Part shown: piece after piece, positions 26,975 through 36,468 of the stretch
How positions within the stretch are numbered: position 1 is the stretch's first letter
How the letters are laid out: every line of letters starts with the position of its first letter
Made by a program: the position numbers and the translations under genes
Assembly (NCBI RefSeq): GCF_014203535.1
Contig: NZ_JACHJI010000005.1
Span: forward strand, 522,069-586,068
DNA length: 64,000 nucleotides
Direction: 5' to 3'
From: Streptomyces griseomycini
Lineage (GTDB): Bacteria; Actinomycetota; Actinomycetes; Streptomycetales; Streptomycetaceae
Notes under the pieces: generated by a model
Databases searched by the model: none
Seen by the model: only the letters and a program-made list of their open reading frames with translations
What the model was told of the DNA's origin: nothing

Positions 26975-27051
26975 CGTTTGGCCGAGTTCGTATCGGTGTG
27001 GGCAAGTCACGGTGGCGGGTGGAGCAGGCGCCGGTCCAGGCGGCAGTGCCT

Positions 27052-28335
27052 CTAACGGGATTCCACGGCCGACCTGGTGATGTTCTTGAGGAACAGCACC
27101 GGCGTCACCGCTGTGGCCACTGCGAACACCGCGAAGGCCAGTCGCATACCGCCCAGTTCGGCCAGCAGGCCCACCAGGGCCGCACCCAGCGGCATGGCGC
27201 CGAAGTTGAAGAGCCGGGTCGCCGCGCTGTAGCGGCCGAGCATCTCGTCGGGGACCTTGCGCTGGATGATGGTGCGGGTGTTGACCGTCCAGAGCGTGCT
27301 CCCCATGCCGCCGAGGAAGGCACCGGCCGTCACGGCCCAGGTGTTGGCGGTCAGGGCGGGCAGCACCACCATCGCGGTGGTGCCGACCAGATCGGCGAAC
27401 ATCGCCCAGCGAGCACCGAGCAGCCGGTTCACCCAGGTCACCGCCACCGCGCCGACCAGGCCGCCGACGCCGAGGGCGCCGACCACAAGGCCGTACTGCT
27501 GTGGTTCGAGTTCCATGGCCCGCTTGGCGTAGAGCGGCATGAGGGCCACCCAGGCGCCCCAGGCGGCGGCGAGCACGGCGACGACCAGCGACAGCGTGCG
27601 CAGCACGTCGTCGCGCCAGAGGAAGCGCAGCCCTTCGGCTATCCGGCCGTTGACCGAGACAGGAGCCGCGTCCGGAGCGCGCCCGTCGGCCCGGAAGCGG
27701 CCCACGAGCAAGAGCAGGGTGAGCGCGGCGAGCGCGTAGGAAGCGCTTATCAGTCCTAGCGCGATCCCCGTCCCGGCAGCCAGCAGAAGCCCTCCGACGA
27801 AAGGTCCGGCGAACTCCTGTCCCACGGTCTCGGCACCCACCATCCAGGCGTTGGCGCGTTCCCGTCCGGCCTCCGGTACCGCAGCCGGGACCAAGGCGGA
27901 CGCAGAGGTGGAGGCCAGTACGTCGGCGACACCGAGGATCCCCCCGGCGGTGAAGAGCTGCACGAGCGTGAGGCCACCGTTCACGGCGGAGACCGTGAGC
28001 CATCCCATTGACGCTAACCGCATCCCGTTGGCAGCCCAGAGCAGCCGCCGCCGGTCGAAACGGTCGACGAGCACGCCGATGTGCAGGGCGACGAGCAGCC
28101 AGGGCAGTGTGAGGGTCAGCGAGACGGCGGTGACCTGGACAGGAGAGCCGGTGAGCTCGACCGCCAGCAGCGGCAGAGTCATCTTCATCATGCCGTCGGC
28201 GAGGTTGGTCACAGCGGTGAAGCCGACCAGCACGGCGGTGTTACGCCGAGCGCGGCAGGCTGGAGGACGGCCCTCTGGCGTCGAGATTCCAGGGCTTTCG
28301 CCGGTCTCCGTTCGCTCAGGCACCGTCGCGCCCAT
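27052..28335 (-). CDS. MFS transporter (MFS_3, enterobactin-exporter-like)
   Basis: 427 residues with 12 predicted helices. The motif-A-like loop is LLVALHIGVLVDRFDRRRLL. Other family features are AVLVGFTAVTNLADGMMKMT at helix 1 and TNTWAVTAGAFLGGMGSTLW-like sequence in the second half. The group exports macrolides, siderophores and other hydrophobic compounds by proton antiport. The ATG at 28335 follows AGGAGATGGTC. It converges with the methyltransferase gene and could export its product, but there is no direct link. Confidence 0.88.
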   Translation of the reverse strand: MGATVPERTETGESPGISTPEGRPPACRARRNTAVLVGFTAVTNLADGMMKMTLPLLAVELTGSPVQVTAVSLTLTLPWLLVALHIGVLVDRFDRRRLLWAANGMRLASMGWLTVSAVNGGLTLVQLFTAGGILGVADVLASTSASALVPAAVPEAGRERANAWMVGAETVGQEFAGPFVGGLLLAAGTGIALGLISASYALAALTLLLLVGRFRADGRAPDAAPVSVNGRIAEGLRFLWRDDVLRTLSLVVAVLAAAWGAWVALMPLYAKRAMELEPQQYGLVVGALGVGGLVGAVAVTWVNRLLGARWAMFADLVGTTAMVVLPALTANTWAVTAGAFLGGMGSTLWTVNTRTIIQRKVPDEMLGRYSAATRLFNFGAMPLGAALVGLLAELGGMRLAFAVFAVATAVTPVLFLKNITRSAVESR

Positions 28336-28367
28336 GACCATCTCCTGACCTTCGACCTTCTCATGCC

Positions 28368-28679
28368 TCAGGCGGCTGAATTTGGGGATTCCTCAGGACG
28401 TGCTGTCGAGCCATCGAAGAGGGCGATGCAAACGGTGGTGCGCTTTCCAGCCGATTCGCGTCGAGATTCGAAATTCCGGCAAACGACCACGGCGGTTTCC
28501 CACTCATGCCGGCTGGCCCGTCCCGCATCCGCAGCTCTGGCCACCGGCAGAACCGGATCGGGGTTCCACACGGAGACCTCCACCAGGTCGCCGGTGATTC
28601 GCGGTTTCACCGTCAGGCCCAGCACGCACTTACGGGTGTCAATGACCGGTTCATCGACGACCAGCCGAGTCGGGTCCAT
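28368..28679 (-). pseudogene. C-terminal remnant of an anti-sigma-factor-type ATP-binding protein (HATPase_c_2)
   Basis: The frame reads PRITGDLVEVSVWNPDPVLP, VARAADAGRASRHEWETAVV and CRNFESRRESAGKRTTVCIA. It matches the intact gene at 62542-63117 (LRITGDLVEVVVRDSDPVLP, VARTADAGRVGQHGLEIVMA) over about 70 residues. The N-box is missing and the G-x-H-G-L-x-I motif is lost (RHEWETAV), so it cannot bind ATP normally. Confidence 0.65.
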
Positions 28680-29214
28680 CGCGCGGGCGGGGGCCGGGAT
28701 GCCGCGTTCGGCTTGGACACGGGGGGAAGGAGGGAGGCCACCGCGCGGTAAAAGGCTTCGGTGATGCGCGCACTGCCGCCGTCCAGGGCGACGACGTCCC
28801 GTACGGCACAGAGCCTCGTACCACCCCGCCGCCCGGTGCCCACTTCACCGCATCCAGTGCCGCTCCCCCGTCCACGGGTACGCGTGTACCCGCGCTGACG
28901 CCCCACACGCCCCTGTACCGTTTCCGGAACGGCGACGCCGACCACACCCGGACGGCAGCCCGGCACCTGGACGAACCGCGGAGTACCGCCCAGCGCCCCG
29001 GGAGTCGGCAGGAACTGGCCGAGGCCCGCCGCACCTGGCGCCTGCGCCTGCAGGACCTGTTGACGAAGCATCCCGACGCCACCGACGAGCTCCGATCGGC
29101 GAACCGCCGCTTGCGCCCCCGCGTCCACGGCCGCAGCCCGGCAGGTGGAGAGCGGGGCCATCGTTGCCAAAAGCCAGTTGAGGCGGTGCTCTTGGTGAGG
29201 AAGGGTCTGTGGTC
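28680..29214. other. Region with only a weak plus-strand gene remnant
   Basis: A plus-strand stretch at about 28920-29160 encodes RFRNGDADHTRTAARHLDEP, RQELAEARRTWRLRLQDLLT and KHPDATDELRSA. It looks like a helical domain of small streptomycete proteins of unknown role. No start, ribosome site or closed frame is present. Confidence 0.35.
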
Positions 29215-29763
29215 ATGGAGTTCTTCTGCTACCACCGTGATCGGCCCGGCTCCCTCGCGTTACGCGAGGAGTTGCTGGAGGAGCATTGGTCCTACATGGA
29301 CCGGTACGCGAAGGAGCTGATCGCTCGCGGCCCGACCTTCGCCGATGACGGTGAAACACCCACCGGCAGCGTGCACATCGTCGACCTGCCCGATCCCGCC
29401 GCCGCCCGCGCCTTCGCCTTCGACGAGCCCAACTACCAGGCCGGCGCGTACCGGGACGTGCTGCTGCGCCGGTGGCGCAACGTGCTGGGGCGCACCATGT
29501 GGGATTTCCCCGGTGGCCGGACCGGTGGCAACCGCTACCTGGTGCTCGGCCTCGGCGAGGGCCCGGACGCCGACCTCGCCCTGCCGCTCGACCGGGACGA
29601 ACTGGTCGCGTACGGGCCACTGCTGTCCGACGACGGCAACTCCTGGCTGGGTACGGCGGTGCTGCTCAGGGCCCCGGATCCGGACACGGCACGAGCCGTC
29701 CTGAATCCGGACCGGTACGCGGACATCGCGGTCCACGACTGGGAGTTCGGTGGACGTCGATGA
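29215..29763 (+). CDS. YciI-like protein, two tandem domains
   Basis: 182 residues. Each half is a ferredoxin-like YciI domain. The first has MEFFCYHRDRPGSLALREEL, EEHWSYMDRYAKELIARGPT and VHIVDLPDPAAARAFAFDEP. The second has RYLVLGLGEGPDADLALP, DRDELVAYGPLLSDDG and VLLRAPDPDTARAVLNPDRY. YciI proteins are small dehydratase-like or sensor domains; the role is unknown. The ATG at 29215 is preceded by AGGAAGGG. The GDSL hydrolase gene follows after 64 bases and may be co-transcribed. Confidence 0.78.
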   Translation: MEFFCYHRDRPGSLALREELLEEHWSYMDRYAKELIARGPTFADDGETPTGSVHIVDLPDPAAARAFAFDEPNYQAGAYRDVLLRRWRNVLGRTMWDFPGGRTGGNRYLVLGLGEGPDADLALPLDRDELVAYGPLLSDDGNSWLGTAVLLRAPDPDTARAVLNPDRYADIAVHDWEFGGRR

Positions 29764-29827
29764 GCCGCGAAGGCACCGGGGTGATGTCATTTTCGGGCCA
29801 CATCGGCCTGGGACAGGAGCGGTGACG

Positions 29828-30973
29828 GTGGCGATGCGGGCGGTTCCACTGGTGGGCGGGCCGGTGGAGTTGCGGGGCGCGCTGGACCTGGAGACCACAC
29901 AGGCAGGGGTGATGCCGCGCCGGCTGCCCGCGTGGACCAAGGAGCAGTACCAGGACCCGTCGGTCTACGGGGTGACCGTGATGCCCTCGGGGGTGCGGCT
30001 GGTGTTCCGCACCGATGCGCGCGAGTTGGAGTTCGAGGTACTCACCTCCACCGGCCAGCTCGACTCCGACCCCCGCCCCCGGCCGACCGGGATGCTGGAG
30101 TTGCTGGTCGACGGCGTCTTGGTCGGGCGTCAGCAGGCGCCGGTGGGCAACGTGCTGCGGATGGCGGGCCCCGGGGCCGTGCAGCGACTCGTCCCGGGCG
30201 AGCCAGGGACCGTACGGTTCGCCGGGTTGCCGGCCGGCATGAAGGACGTCGAGTTGTGGCTGCCACAGCAGACCCCAACGGAACTGGTGGCACTGCGCGC
30301 TGACGGCGACGTGCTGGCACCGCTGCCGGACGGGCGGCGCCGCTGGGTGCACCACGGCAGTTCCATCAGCCACTGCATCGAGGCCGACGGTCCGACCGGG
30401 ACCTGGCCGGTGGTGGCAGCGGCGCTCGGAGGAGTGGAGGTGATCAACCTCAGCCAGGCGGGCAACGCGCTGCTGGACCCCTATGTCGCCCGGACGATCC
30501 GCGATACTCCCGCCGACCTGATCAGCCTCAAGGTGGGCATCAACATCGTGAGCCTGGCCGCCTTCCGGCTGCGGACATTCGGCCCGGCGGTACACGGATT
30601 CCTGGACACGATCCGGGACGGACACCCAGACGTCCCGCTGCTGTTGATCTCTCCGGTGAGCTGTCCGGCCCTGGAGGAGGCCCCCGGCCCGACCGCGACC
30701 GGCCCGGACGGCAGGCTCGCTGCCCTGGGCGACCCGGCCGACGTGGCCGGCGGGGCATTGTCGCTGGCGGTGGTCCGTGCCGAGCTGGCCCGGATCACCG
30801 CGGCACGACAGGAGTCTGATCCCCACCTCCACTATCTCGACGGACGCGAGCTGCTCGGCCCGGACGAGGCAGAAGACCTGGCCGACGGTCTTCACCCCAC
30901 CGCTGCCGCATACCGTCGAATGGGCAAGCGCTTTGCAGCCCACGCCTTCGCGACCGACGGTCCCTTCCGCTGA
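29828..30973 (+). CDS. GDSL/SGNH-family hydrolase with N-terminal beta-sandwich domain
   Basis: 381 residues. The first 160 residues form a beta-rich domain (VPLVGGPVELRGALDLE; LEFEVLTSTGQLDS), as in carbohydrate-esterase-like SGNH proteins. The hydrolase blocks are RWVHHGSSISHCIEADG (Ser), NLSQAGNALLDPYV (Gly), LKVGINIVSLAAFR (Asn) and LADGLHPTAAAYRRMGKRFA (Asp and His). No signal peptide is seen. Members deacylate lipids or sugars. GTG 29828 lies eight bases after AGGAG. Confidence 0.85.
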   Translation: MAMRAVPLVGGPVELRGALDLETTQAGVMPRRLPAWTKEQYQDPSVYGVTVMPSGVRLVFRTDARELEFEVLTSTGQLDSDPRPRPTGMLELLVDGVLVGRQQAPVGNVLRMAGPGAVQRLVPGEPGTVRFAGLPAGMKDVELWLPQQTPTELVALRADGDVLAPLPDGRRRWVHHGSSISHCIEADGPTGTWPVVAAALGGVEVINLSQAGNALLDPYVARTIRDTPADLISLKVGINIVSLAAFRLRTFGPAVHGFLDTIRDGHPDVPLLLISPVSCPALEEAPGPTATGPDGRLAALGDPADVAGGALSLAVVRAELARITAARQESDPHLHYLDGRELLGPDEAEDLADGLHPTAAAYRRMGKRFAAHAFATDGPFR

Positions 30974-31801
30974 GTGAGCTGGGCTCCACGCCCTGCATCA
31001 GGTGTGGAGCTTCCACGCTCCTCCGGCCGGAGATGGGCGGTGGGGGATTCGGGGCACTGCTCGCCTCATGAAGGACGGGTTCGTGTGATCTCTTCCACTG
31101 GGACATCGTCGTCGCCGTTGGGGCAGCGGTTGCGCGTGCTGCTGAGTGCGGGGTGTGCCGTCGCTGACCTGCGGCGTTACTTCGGCATAGGCATGCCTCC
31201 TGGCGGGGTGCCCGTTCACCGGCAGCCGGTTCGAGCATCTGGCCGATGGGGGAGACCGGCCGGAGACAGCCGATCGAATCACGGCGGAGGGCCTGGTCCC
31301 GGTGCAGACCTCGTCGGCCACCGTTCCGACGCCTGTTGCGCTGGACATTCTGGAGGGCCGTCTCGGCGTGCGGCTGTCCGGCCTGCTGCAGGCCGTCCCC
31401 AGGGACATGGACATGGTCGAGGCGGAGGTATCCGACCTGGTTCCGGGGTCGTCGGCGGTCCGGGGTGCCGGCTCATGCCCGACACCCTCAGCGACCCCAC
31501 AGCACCATCCGTACGGCTGTCGCCGACCCCATGCCGGACACACCTCTGGCTGGAGCGGGCGGAGGGGACGAGCGGCACGGCCGAGGACCGCGGCGCCGCT
31601 CAGCCTGCTGCGCGTCGCCGGGGCCTCCGCGCGGTCCCGTGTGCGAAGTGCCGTTCCAGTGTCAGCGGCTGCGTATCGTTCCTCTGGCATCGGTGAATCC
31701 CTCGAAGCAGCCCTCTGGCCCGGGAAAAACGTGTTTCCTGCACTAACGACCTCGTGCACGGTGGGCGGTGAGGCGCCGAGGACGGCGGTAGGGCTCGGTG
31801 T
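30974..31801. other. 828-bp region without a supported gene
   Basis: Open frames exist on both strands, but none has a clear start or a family signature. A short plus-strand stretch with protein-like composition (VALDILEGRLGVRLSGLLQA at about 31330) could be the trace of a lost gene. Confidence 0.4.
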
Positions 31802-32520
31802 TCACGTCCGTCGTGCCGACGCCAGGTCCGCGGTCTGCTGGTGCGGGAGCAGGCTGGCGACGGCCTGGACGACGTGGCTCATGTGTTCGCGGCGGCCGAG
31901 GTGGCGGATCAGGGCCCGCCAGTTTTTCAAGTGGGCGACGCCGTGCTCGACGCGGATGCGTCGGTCAGGAGCTCTACCAGCCCGAGCCGGCGGGCGTGGT
32001 TGGTGTCCGCGCAGCTGCCGGGCCTGGTCGGGCTGCAGAAGAACACGCGGCCGTCGCCGTCCGTGACGACCGTGGTCTTGACCGCGTTCTGCTTGCTCTT
32101 GCCGGGGACGAACCTGTCCCGGTCCCGGCGTCCGGCCGGCGGACCCGGATCTCGGTGCCGTCGAAATGCCGGGCTTCCCGCTGGTGCCGAGGTGGTCGAC
32201 GACCTCGGCCAGGGGCCGTAGCCGAAGGCCAGGGCTCATCGTGCATCCTCGCTCGGCGAACAGGGGCCGCACCTCGCCGATGGCGCGGGTGACGGTGGAG
32301 CGGTCCACGCCGAACCAGCAGGCGAGCACGTCGTGCGTGACTCCGTGTCGGAGGTGTACGAGGGTGGCCAGGAACCGGTCGACGAAGACCAGCCGGTGCT
32401 TCGTGCCGGCACCGATCGCCCGCTTCCGGAGCCTGGAGGCAAGCCTGGTCTGATGCCGTTCGTGCCACAACGGACCTGTCCCGGCAGCGGGTTCAGCGAT
32501 CACATCAGCCGACAGGCCCG
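31802..32520 (-). mobile_element. IS5-family transposase, nearly full length but frameshifted
   Basis: The N-terminal half reads RLASRLRKRAIGAGTKHRLV, FVDRFLATLVHLRHGVTHDV, LACWFGVDRSTVTRAIGEV and RPLFAERGCTMSPGLRLRPL. The catalytic part has moved to another frame (DGTEIRVRRPDAG, with the first Asp, near 32160). The end returns to the first frame with RIRVEHGVAHLKNWRALIRH. At least two frameshifts inactivate it. Confidence 0.8.
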
Positions 32521-32639
32521 TGATCCTCCGGTCGCTGGTGATCGCTGCACGAGACGTGTTCCCCACCACAGGACCATGATCGACGATCAGGAGCCCGGCG
32601 TCTCACCGCCTACCGTGCACGAGGTCGTTACGCTCACCT

Positions 32640-32945
32640 CCGCACCGAGTTCGAGCGACGTCTCCAAGTCCTGCAGCAGGCTGGCGATATCCCGACCCCC
32701 GTGAGGCTCAGATCACCCGTCTCAAGGCGGAGAACGCCGAGCTCGGGGAACGGCTGACCCCATCGGAGCAGACGATCGGTGAGCTCAAGAACCTCCGCAC
32801 CCAGACCCTGGCCCGGCTCGCCGCACAGCACGAGGAGATCGTCCGGCTCCGCGAGGCCGCAGCCGGAACAAGCCGGGTCAGCCGCCTCCCAGCACCACGA
32901 ACCACAGTGATCGGGACCTGCAGTCGAGGCGGGTACGGGCGGCGG
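32640..32945 (+). pseudogene. Coiled-coil remnant of a TnpC-like recombinase accessory protein
   Basis: After EFERRLQVLQQAGD one frameshift leads to AQITRLKAENAELGERLTPS, TIGELKNLRTQTLARLAAQH and EEIVRLREAAAGTSRV. This is the C-terminal coiled coil and tail found in proteins that accompany tyrosine recombinases in streptomycetes. The N-terminal part is missing. Confidence 0.5.
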
Positions 32946-32950
32946 TCCCG

Positions 32951-33634
32951 TCAGCCGCTGTTGCGAAAGACGAGCAGATAGCGCCAGAAGAGGAGCCTGC
33001 GGATGCTGCATCCAGGCAGCAGGACCGCGGCCTCCCGACGGATCTGCAGCAGGGGAACGGCCGGCTGGCTCACCGGCGCTTTCACCTGTTCTCGACCGGT
33101 CGCAGCGGCGGCAGGGCGGAGCCTGTCCTTCAAGGCGACGGTCAGCCTGGCGACGGCGTTGACGGGCACGGCCGCCAGGCTCCAAGCCCAGTCGAGCCGG
33201 GTCTTCTCCGGATAGCAGCCCAAGATCACGAGTACGCCGCCGGGCGCGAGTGCGTCACGCAGTGCGGCGACGGTGTCGAACGGCATGTGATGGATGCTGG
33301 CGAGGCACGATATGAAGTCGTAGTGAGCCTTGGGCAGTTCGACTTCGGTGACGTTCGCGTGCTGGAAGCGTGGGCTCCGGTCACCGGCTATCCGCCCCGA
33401 CAGCGCGCGGGCCTGCGCGATGGCCTCCTCCGACGAGTCAATCGCATCGACCTCTATGCCCAGGTGAGCGAGCCGACGAGCGAACCGGCCGGTCCCGCAG
33501 CCGACGTCCAGGGCCACACCGCAATTCCGCGGCACCTGACGCAACAGCAGACGGTGATAGTGGTCGTTGTGATCAAAGGGCATGGTCCGACCCTGCCACA
33601 GCGGACGCGCACGGCCCGGCGGTTCCACCGCCAT
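32951..33634 (-). CDS. Class I SAM-dependent methyltransferase
   Basis: 227 residues. Characteristic start RARPLWQGRTMPFDHNDHYH, motif I NCGVALDVGCGTGRFARRLA, acidic post-I loop IEVDAIDSSEEAI, motif IV YDFISCLASIHHMPFDTVAA and ALAPGGVLVILGCYPEKTRL. It belongs to the small-molecule methyltransferases common in streptomycetes. The ATG at 33634 includes the conserved RPLWQGRTMPFDHN part; an internal ATG at 33583 is possible. No clear ribosome site is seen. It runs opposite to the recombinase remnant to its right. Confidence 0.82.
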   Translation of the reverse strand: MAVEPPGRARPLWQGRTMPFDHNDHYHRLLLRQVPRNCGVALDVGCGTGRFARRLAHLGIEVDAIDSSEEAIAQARALSGRIAGDRSPRFQHANVTEVELPKAHYDFISCLASIHHMPFDTVAALRDALAPGGVLVILGCYPEKTRLDWAWSLAAVPVNAVARLTVALKDRLRPAAAATGREQVKAPVSQPAVPLLQIRREAAVLLPGCSIRRLLFWRYLLVFRNSG

Positions 33635-33756
33635 GAGCAAGGCAGTGAGCTGCGTCACGCCGGCAGGGCTGGGATGCAACACGCGCCGCTGGCACCGTCG
33701 CGAACGCGGTTCCGGCAGCGGACCTGCTCGATGGTCACACGAAGTCACCCGCACAC

Positions 33757-33959
33757 GGCCTCTGCGGACACAAGGCACTCGTATGTCACGGACCTGACCG
33801 AGGACGGGGTGGACCGGTGCTTCGTCCAGCAGCAGGTCGGCCACGAGTGCGGCAGTTCTCTGGCCGTCTACACGCACGTCAGCGATGACTTCGCGAACAC
33901 TTCCCTGTACAAGGAACTGGCCCCGGCGTTCGACGGGGCCAGACAGGAGGGATCCGGCG
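33757..33959 (+). pseudogene. C-terminal fragment of a tyrosine recombinase
   Basis: The fragment holds TRHSYVTDLTEDGVDRCFVQ, QQVGHECGSSLAVYTHVSDD and FANTSLYKELAPAF. It thus keeps HxxR-like RHSY, the GH pair and the nucleophile Tyr (AVYTH), but the N-terminal two thirds with the catalytic Arg are gone. The start is lost under the divergent methyltransferase gene. It lies directly upstream of the XRE gene, as in intact versions of this integrase module. Confidence 0.75.
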
Positions 33960-34310
33960 ATGGCCGCCAAGCCCGACTACCACTGGCACCTGCGCAAGGT
34001 CACGGCCGACCGCGGGATGTTCTCCACCAGCGACCTCCTCCCTCCGCTCGCCGAACGCGGCATCACGCTGTCCACGAGCCAGGTCTGCCGGCTCGTCGTC
34101 GAGCGACCGGAGCGACTGAGCCTGAAAAACCCTGTGGCCCTGCTCGACATCCTCGACTGCACCATGGACGACCTCATCGAGCTCCCTGCGGCGGCCGGGG
34201 CCGTGAAGAAGCCGAAGAGGGCAGCCGCCGGCGGCTCGGCGCGCGGGTCGGAGGGGCTCGGCGGACTGCGTCCGAAGCGTGCTCGGATCAGAGGGGTCGA
34301 CCGGCCTTGA
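33960..34310 (+). CDS. XRE-like helix-turn-helix protein of an integrase module
   Basis: 116 residues. The helix-turn-helix is MFSTSDLLPPLAERGITLST and SQVCRLVVERPERLSLKNPV, followed by ALLDILDCTMDDLIELP, the Cro/C1 (HTH_26) pattern, and a basic tail. AGGAGGG lies eight bases before the ATG. In related modules this gene sits between a tyrosine recombinase and a long zinc-ribbon protein. Its stop overlaps the TTG start of that next gene (TTGA). Confidence 0.82.
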   Translation: MAAKPDYHWHLRKVTADRGMFSTSDLLPPLAERGITLSTSQVCRLVVERPERLSLKNPVALLDILDCTMDDLIELPAAAGAVKKPKRAAAGGSARGSEGLGGLRPKRARIRGVDRP

Positions 34311-35581
34311 CCACGACTGACCAGCTGGATCGCGCCGTCGCGGACCCGATCGGCCTGATCACAGGCCTCGTCACCGATGCCGAGGAGGAACTCGGCGTCG
34401 TGACGATCCGGACCGTGGTCACCGCGGTCGCGGACGGCCGAGCGAGGTCACGACAGGTGGCCAGGGCCCTGGCGGTGCGGTTCGCCGCCCTGACCGACGG
34501 CCGGTCCCCGGCACCCCGGATGATCGGCGATCTGCTCATCGAGTTCCGCAAGGCCGGCGCCCCGGCGATCGCGGCACCGGTCTGCGCGGAGTGCGGCAAG
34601 CAGCTGCGCACCCTCCAGCGCGAGGAGCAGGACTGGCGCTGCTCGGTCTGCGGGCAGGAGACCGCCGAGTGCACCGTCTGCGGAAACGTCCGACGCGTCA
34701 GCTCCCGGGACCGCAGGGGCCCGGCGCGCTGTTCGATGCGTCCCGACACCGACGACCGTGATCCTGCCGCGGTCGTCCACGAACTGATCACCGCGATCGC
34801 CCCGGGCGCCGACCACGATGCGGTCGCCGAGGCCCTCCGCCGGTCGGCGCCCCACCGTCCTCACCATCGCCAGAGAGCGGTCTGGGCTCTGGAGGACAAC
34901 CCTCGCCTGCTGACCGGGGAGGGTTGCCTGGCGCAGCACCGTGCCATCCTGCGGTTCGTCGACCTGCTGCACGAGGCCGGGGTCGCCGGAATCGTCCGGC
35001 CCGCCTGCCCTCGCTGCCACCGGCTGGTCCGCATCGACAAGCCACTGGACGGGCAGCGGGTCTGCCGCAACCGCATCGCCAAGTCCCGCTTCGAAGAATG
35101 CGTACGCTGCGGCGCCCGGCGCGAGCCGGCCACCCGCGAGGCCGAGGGGCGACCACTGTGTCCGGGCTGCCTGGTCAGGGACCCGGCGCACCTGGAGACC
35201 TGCATCACCTGCGGCGAGTCACGCATGGTCGACTCCCGCACCGGGGACGGGCCGATCTGCCCGAACTGCCGTCCCCTGCCCATCCTGCTCCGTCCGATCT
35301 GCGGTCGCACCGCGCCTTGCACGCTCTCGAAACTCACCGGCCTGCCCCGCTGCGGCGGCTGTGACAGGCGCCAAGCTCACTGCACCGTCTGCGGACGAAT
35401 GCGCGGCATCCACTCCGGCACCGCCGACGCTCCCTTCTGCGGCCCCTGCACCACGCCGGACGCCGAGCTCCGGCGCCCCTGTCCCACCTGTGGACAAGCC
35501 GAACGGCTGCACACGCCGGGACCGTGCCCCCCCCCGCTGCACCTCACCACAACCCCGCCTCTACGCACCAGGAGCACTGAC
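34307..35581 (+). CDS. Cysteine-knuckle (zinc-ribbon repeat) protein of an integrase module, 3' end altered
   Basis: The N-terminal 85 residues are helical (QLDRAVADPIGLITGLVTDA; GDLLIEFRKAGAPAIAAPVC). Then come about a dozen CxxC knuckles: CAECGKQL, CSVCGQE, CTVCGNV, CPRCHRL, CVRCGAR, CPGCLV, CITCGES, CPNCRP, CGGCDR, CTVCGRM, CGPCTT, CPTCGQ. Relatives I remember continue with a recombinase-like C-terminal half; here it ends after PGPC. A run of nine C at 35527-35535 follows. In the present frame no stop occurs before the next gene, giving a 668-residue fusion. One base more or less would give a stop at 35583 overlapping the next ATG. Confidence 0.7.
35527..35535. repeat. Homopolymer tract of nine C inside a coding frame
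   Basis: Nine C in a row (35527-35535) lie at the end of the zinc-ribbon protein. Such runs are prone to slippage. Its length determines whether the zinc-ribbon frame reads into the dehydrogenase or stops in an ATGA overlap. Confidence 0.8.
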
Positions 35582-36310
35582 ATGAGATTCGACGATCACC
35601 GTGTGGTCATCACCGCCGCCGGCCGCGATTTCGGACGCACTCTGGCCATCCGTCTCGCGGACCTCGGCGCCGAGGTCTTCCTTTCCGCGCGCACTCTCGC
35701 CGCCGCTGAACGTGTCCGCGACGAGATGCGCGGCCGAGGGCACCAGCAGGTCCACGCCTTCGCCTGCGACCTGACGGACCAGGCCTCGATCCGCGACTTC
35801 GCTGCCGGCGTCGCCCGGCACACCGACCGCATTGACCTGCTGATCAACAACGGGTCCCGCTACCTCGAAGGACCAGACCTCCCATCCGCCTCCGACGCCG
35901 ACGTCGTCGACACCATCGCATCCGGCGCCACCGGCACCGTCCTGACCGTGAAGAACTTCCTCCCTCTTCTCCTCAACTCGTATAAGCCGGACGTGGTGAC
36001 CATGGTTTCCGCCTGTGGAACAGCCGGTCATCACCGCTCGGACGCACACGACGCGTTCTACGCGGCCAAGAGCGCCCAGGCAGGGTTCGCCGAGATCCTC
36101 TCCAAGCGCCTGAGGCCCCAGGGGGTCCGGGTGATCTCCCTCTACCCGCCCGACTTCGACAATCCTGACCCGCTCTCCGAGGAGTGGGAGACCACACCGC
36201 GCGAGGCCAAGGATGCCCTCACCGCGCAGTCACTCGTGGAGTGCATCCTCTTCGCCGTCGCCCAGCCCCGCGACTGCTTCATCAAGGCGTTCCACTTCGA
36301 GCAGGTCTGA
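35582..36310 (+). CDS. Short-chain dehydrogenase/reductase-like protein with atypical active site
   Basis: 242 residues with a Rossmann fold: DHRVVITAAGRDFGRTLAIR (glycine-rich loop, T-x-x-G-x-x-x-G), HAFACDLTDQASIRDF, RIDLLINNGSRYLEG and VVTMVSACGTAGHH. The usual YxxxK reads FYAAK, so Phe stands where the catalytic Tyr should be and Tyr is shifted by one. Relatives I remember share this FYAAK. The end LRPQGVRVISLYPPDFDNPD is typical. GGAG lies seven bases before the ATG. It follows the zinc-ribbon gene and may be translated with it. Confidence 0.8.
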   Translation: MRFDDHRVVITAAGRDFGRTLAIRLADLGAEVFLSARTLAAAERVRDEMRGRGHQQVHAFACDLTDQASIRDFAAGVARHTDRIDLLINNGSRYLEGPDLPSASDADVVDTIASGATGTVLTVKNFLPLLLNSYKPDVVTMVSACGTAGHHRSDAHDAFYAAKSAQAGFAEILSKRLRPQGVRVISLYPPDFDNPDPLSEEWETTPREAKDALTAQSLVECILFAVAQPRDCFIKAFHFEQV

Positions 36311-36468
36311 CCGGTTCCCGGCACGGCCACGCACGGCGACTCGCACCGCGGTCCGGCGGCCCATGGGCCCCGGACCGGGGGCACTCAGGCAGTTCCAATA
36401 CCCGAGTCCACCATCAACGGTCTTCCGGGAAGACCTGGTCCGTTCCTACCGTTCCTTCCTCGGTCAAT

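Noticed and set aside
26603..28003. A 466-codon minus-strand frame
   Set aside because: It overlaps the methyltransferase and MFS genes out of frame and consists of arginine-rich shadow sequence.
33287..36310. A single 1007-codon plus-strand frame
   Set aside because: It is not one protein. It runs antisense through a methyltransferase gene, then through a recombinase tail, out of frame through the XRE gene, and only then follows the knuckle protein and the dehydrogenase.
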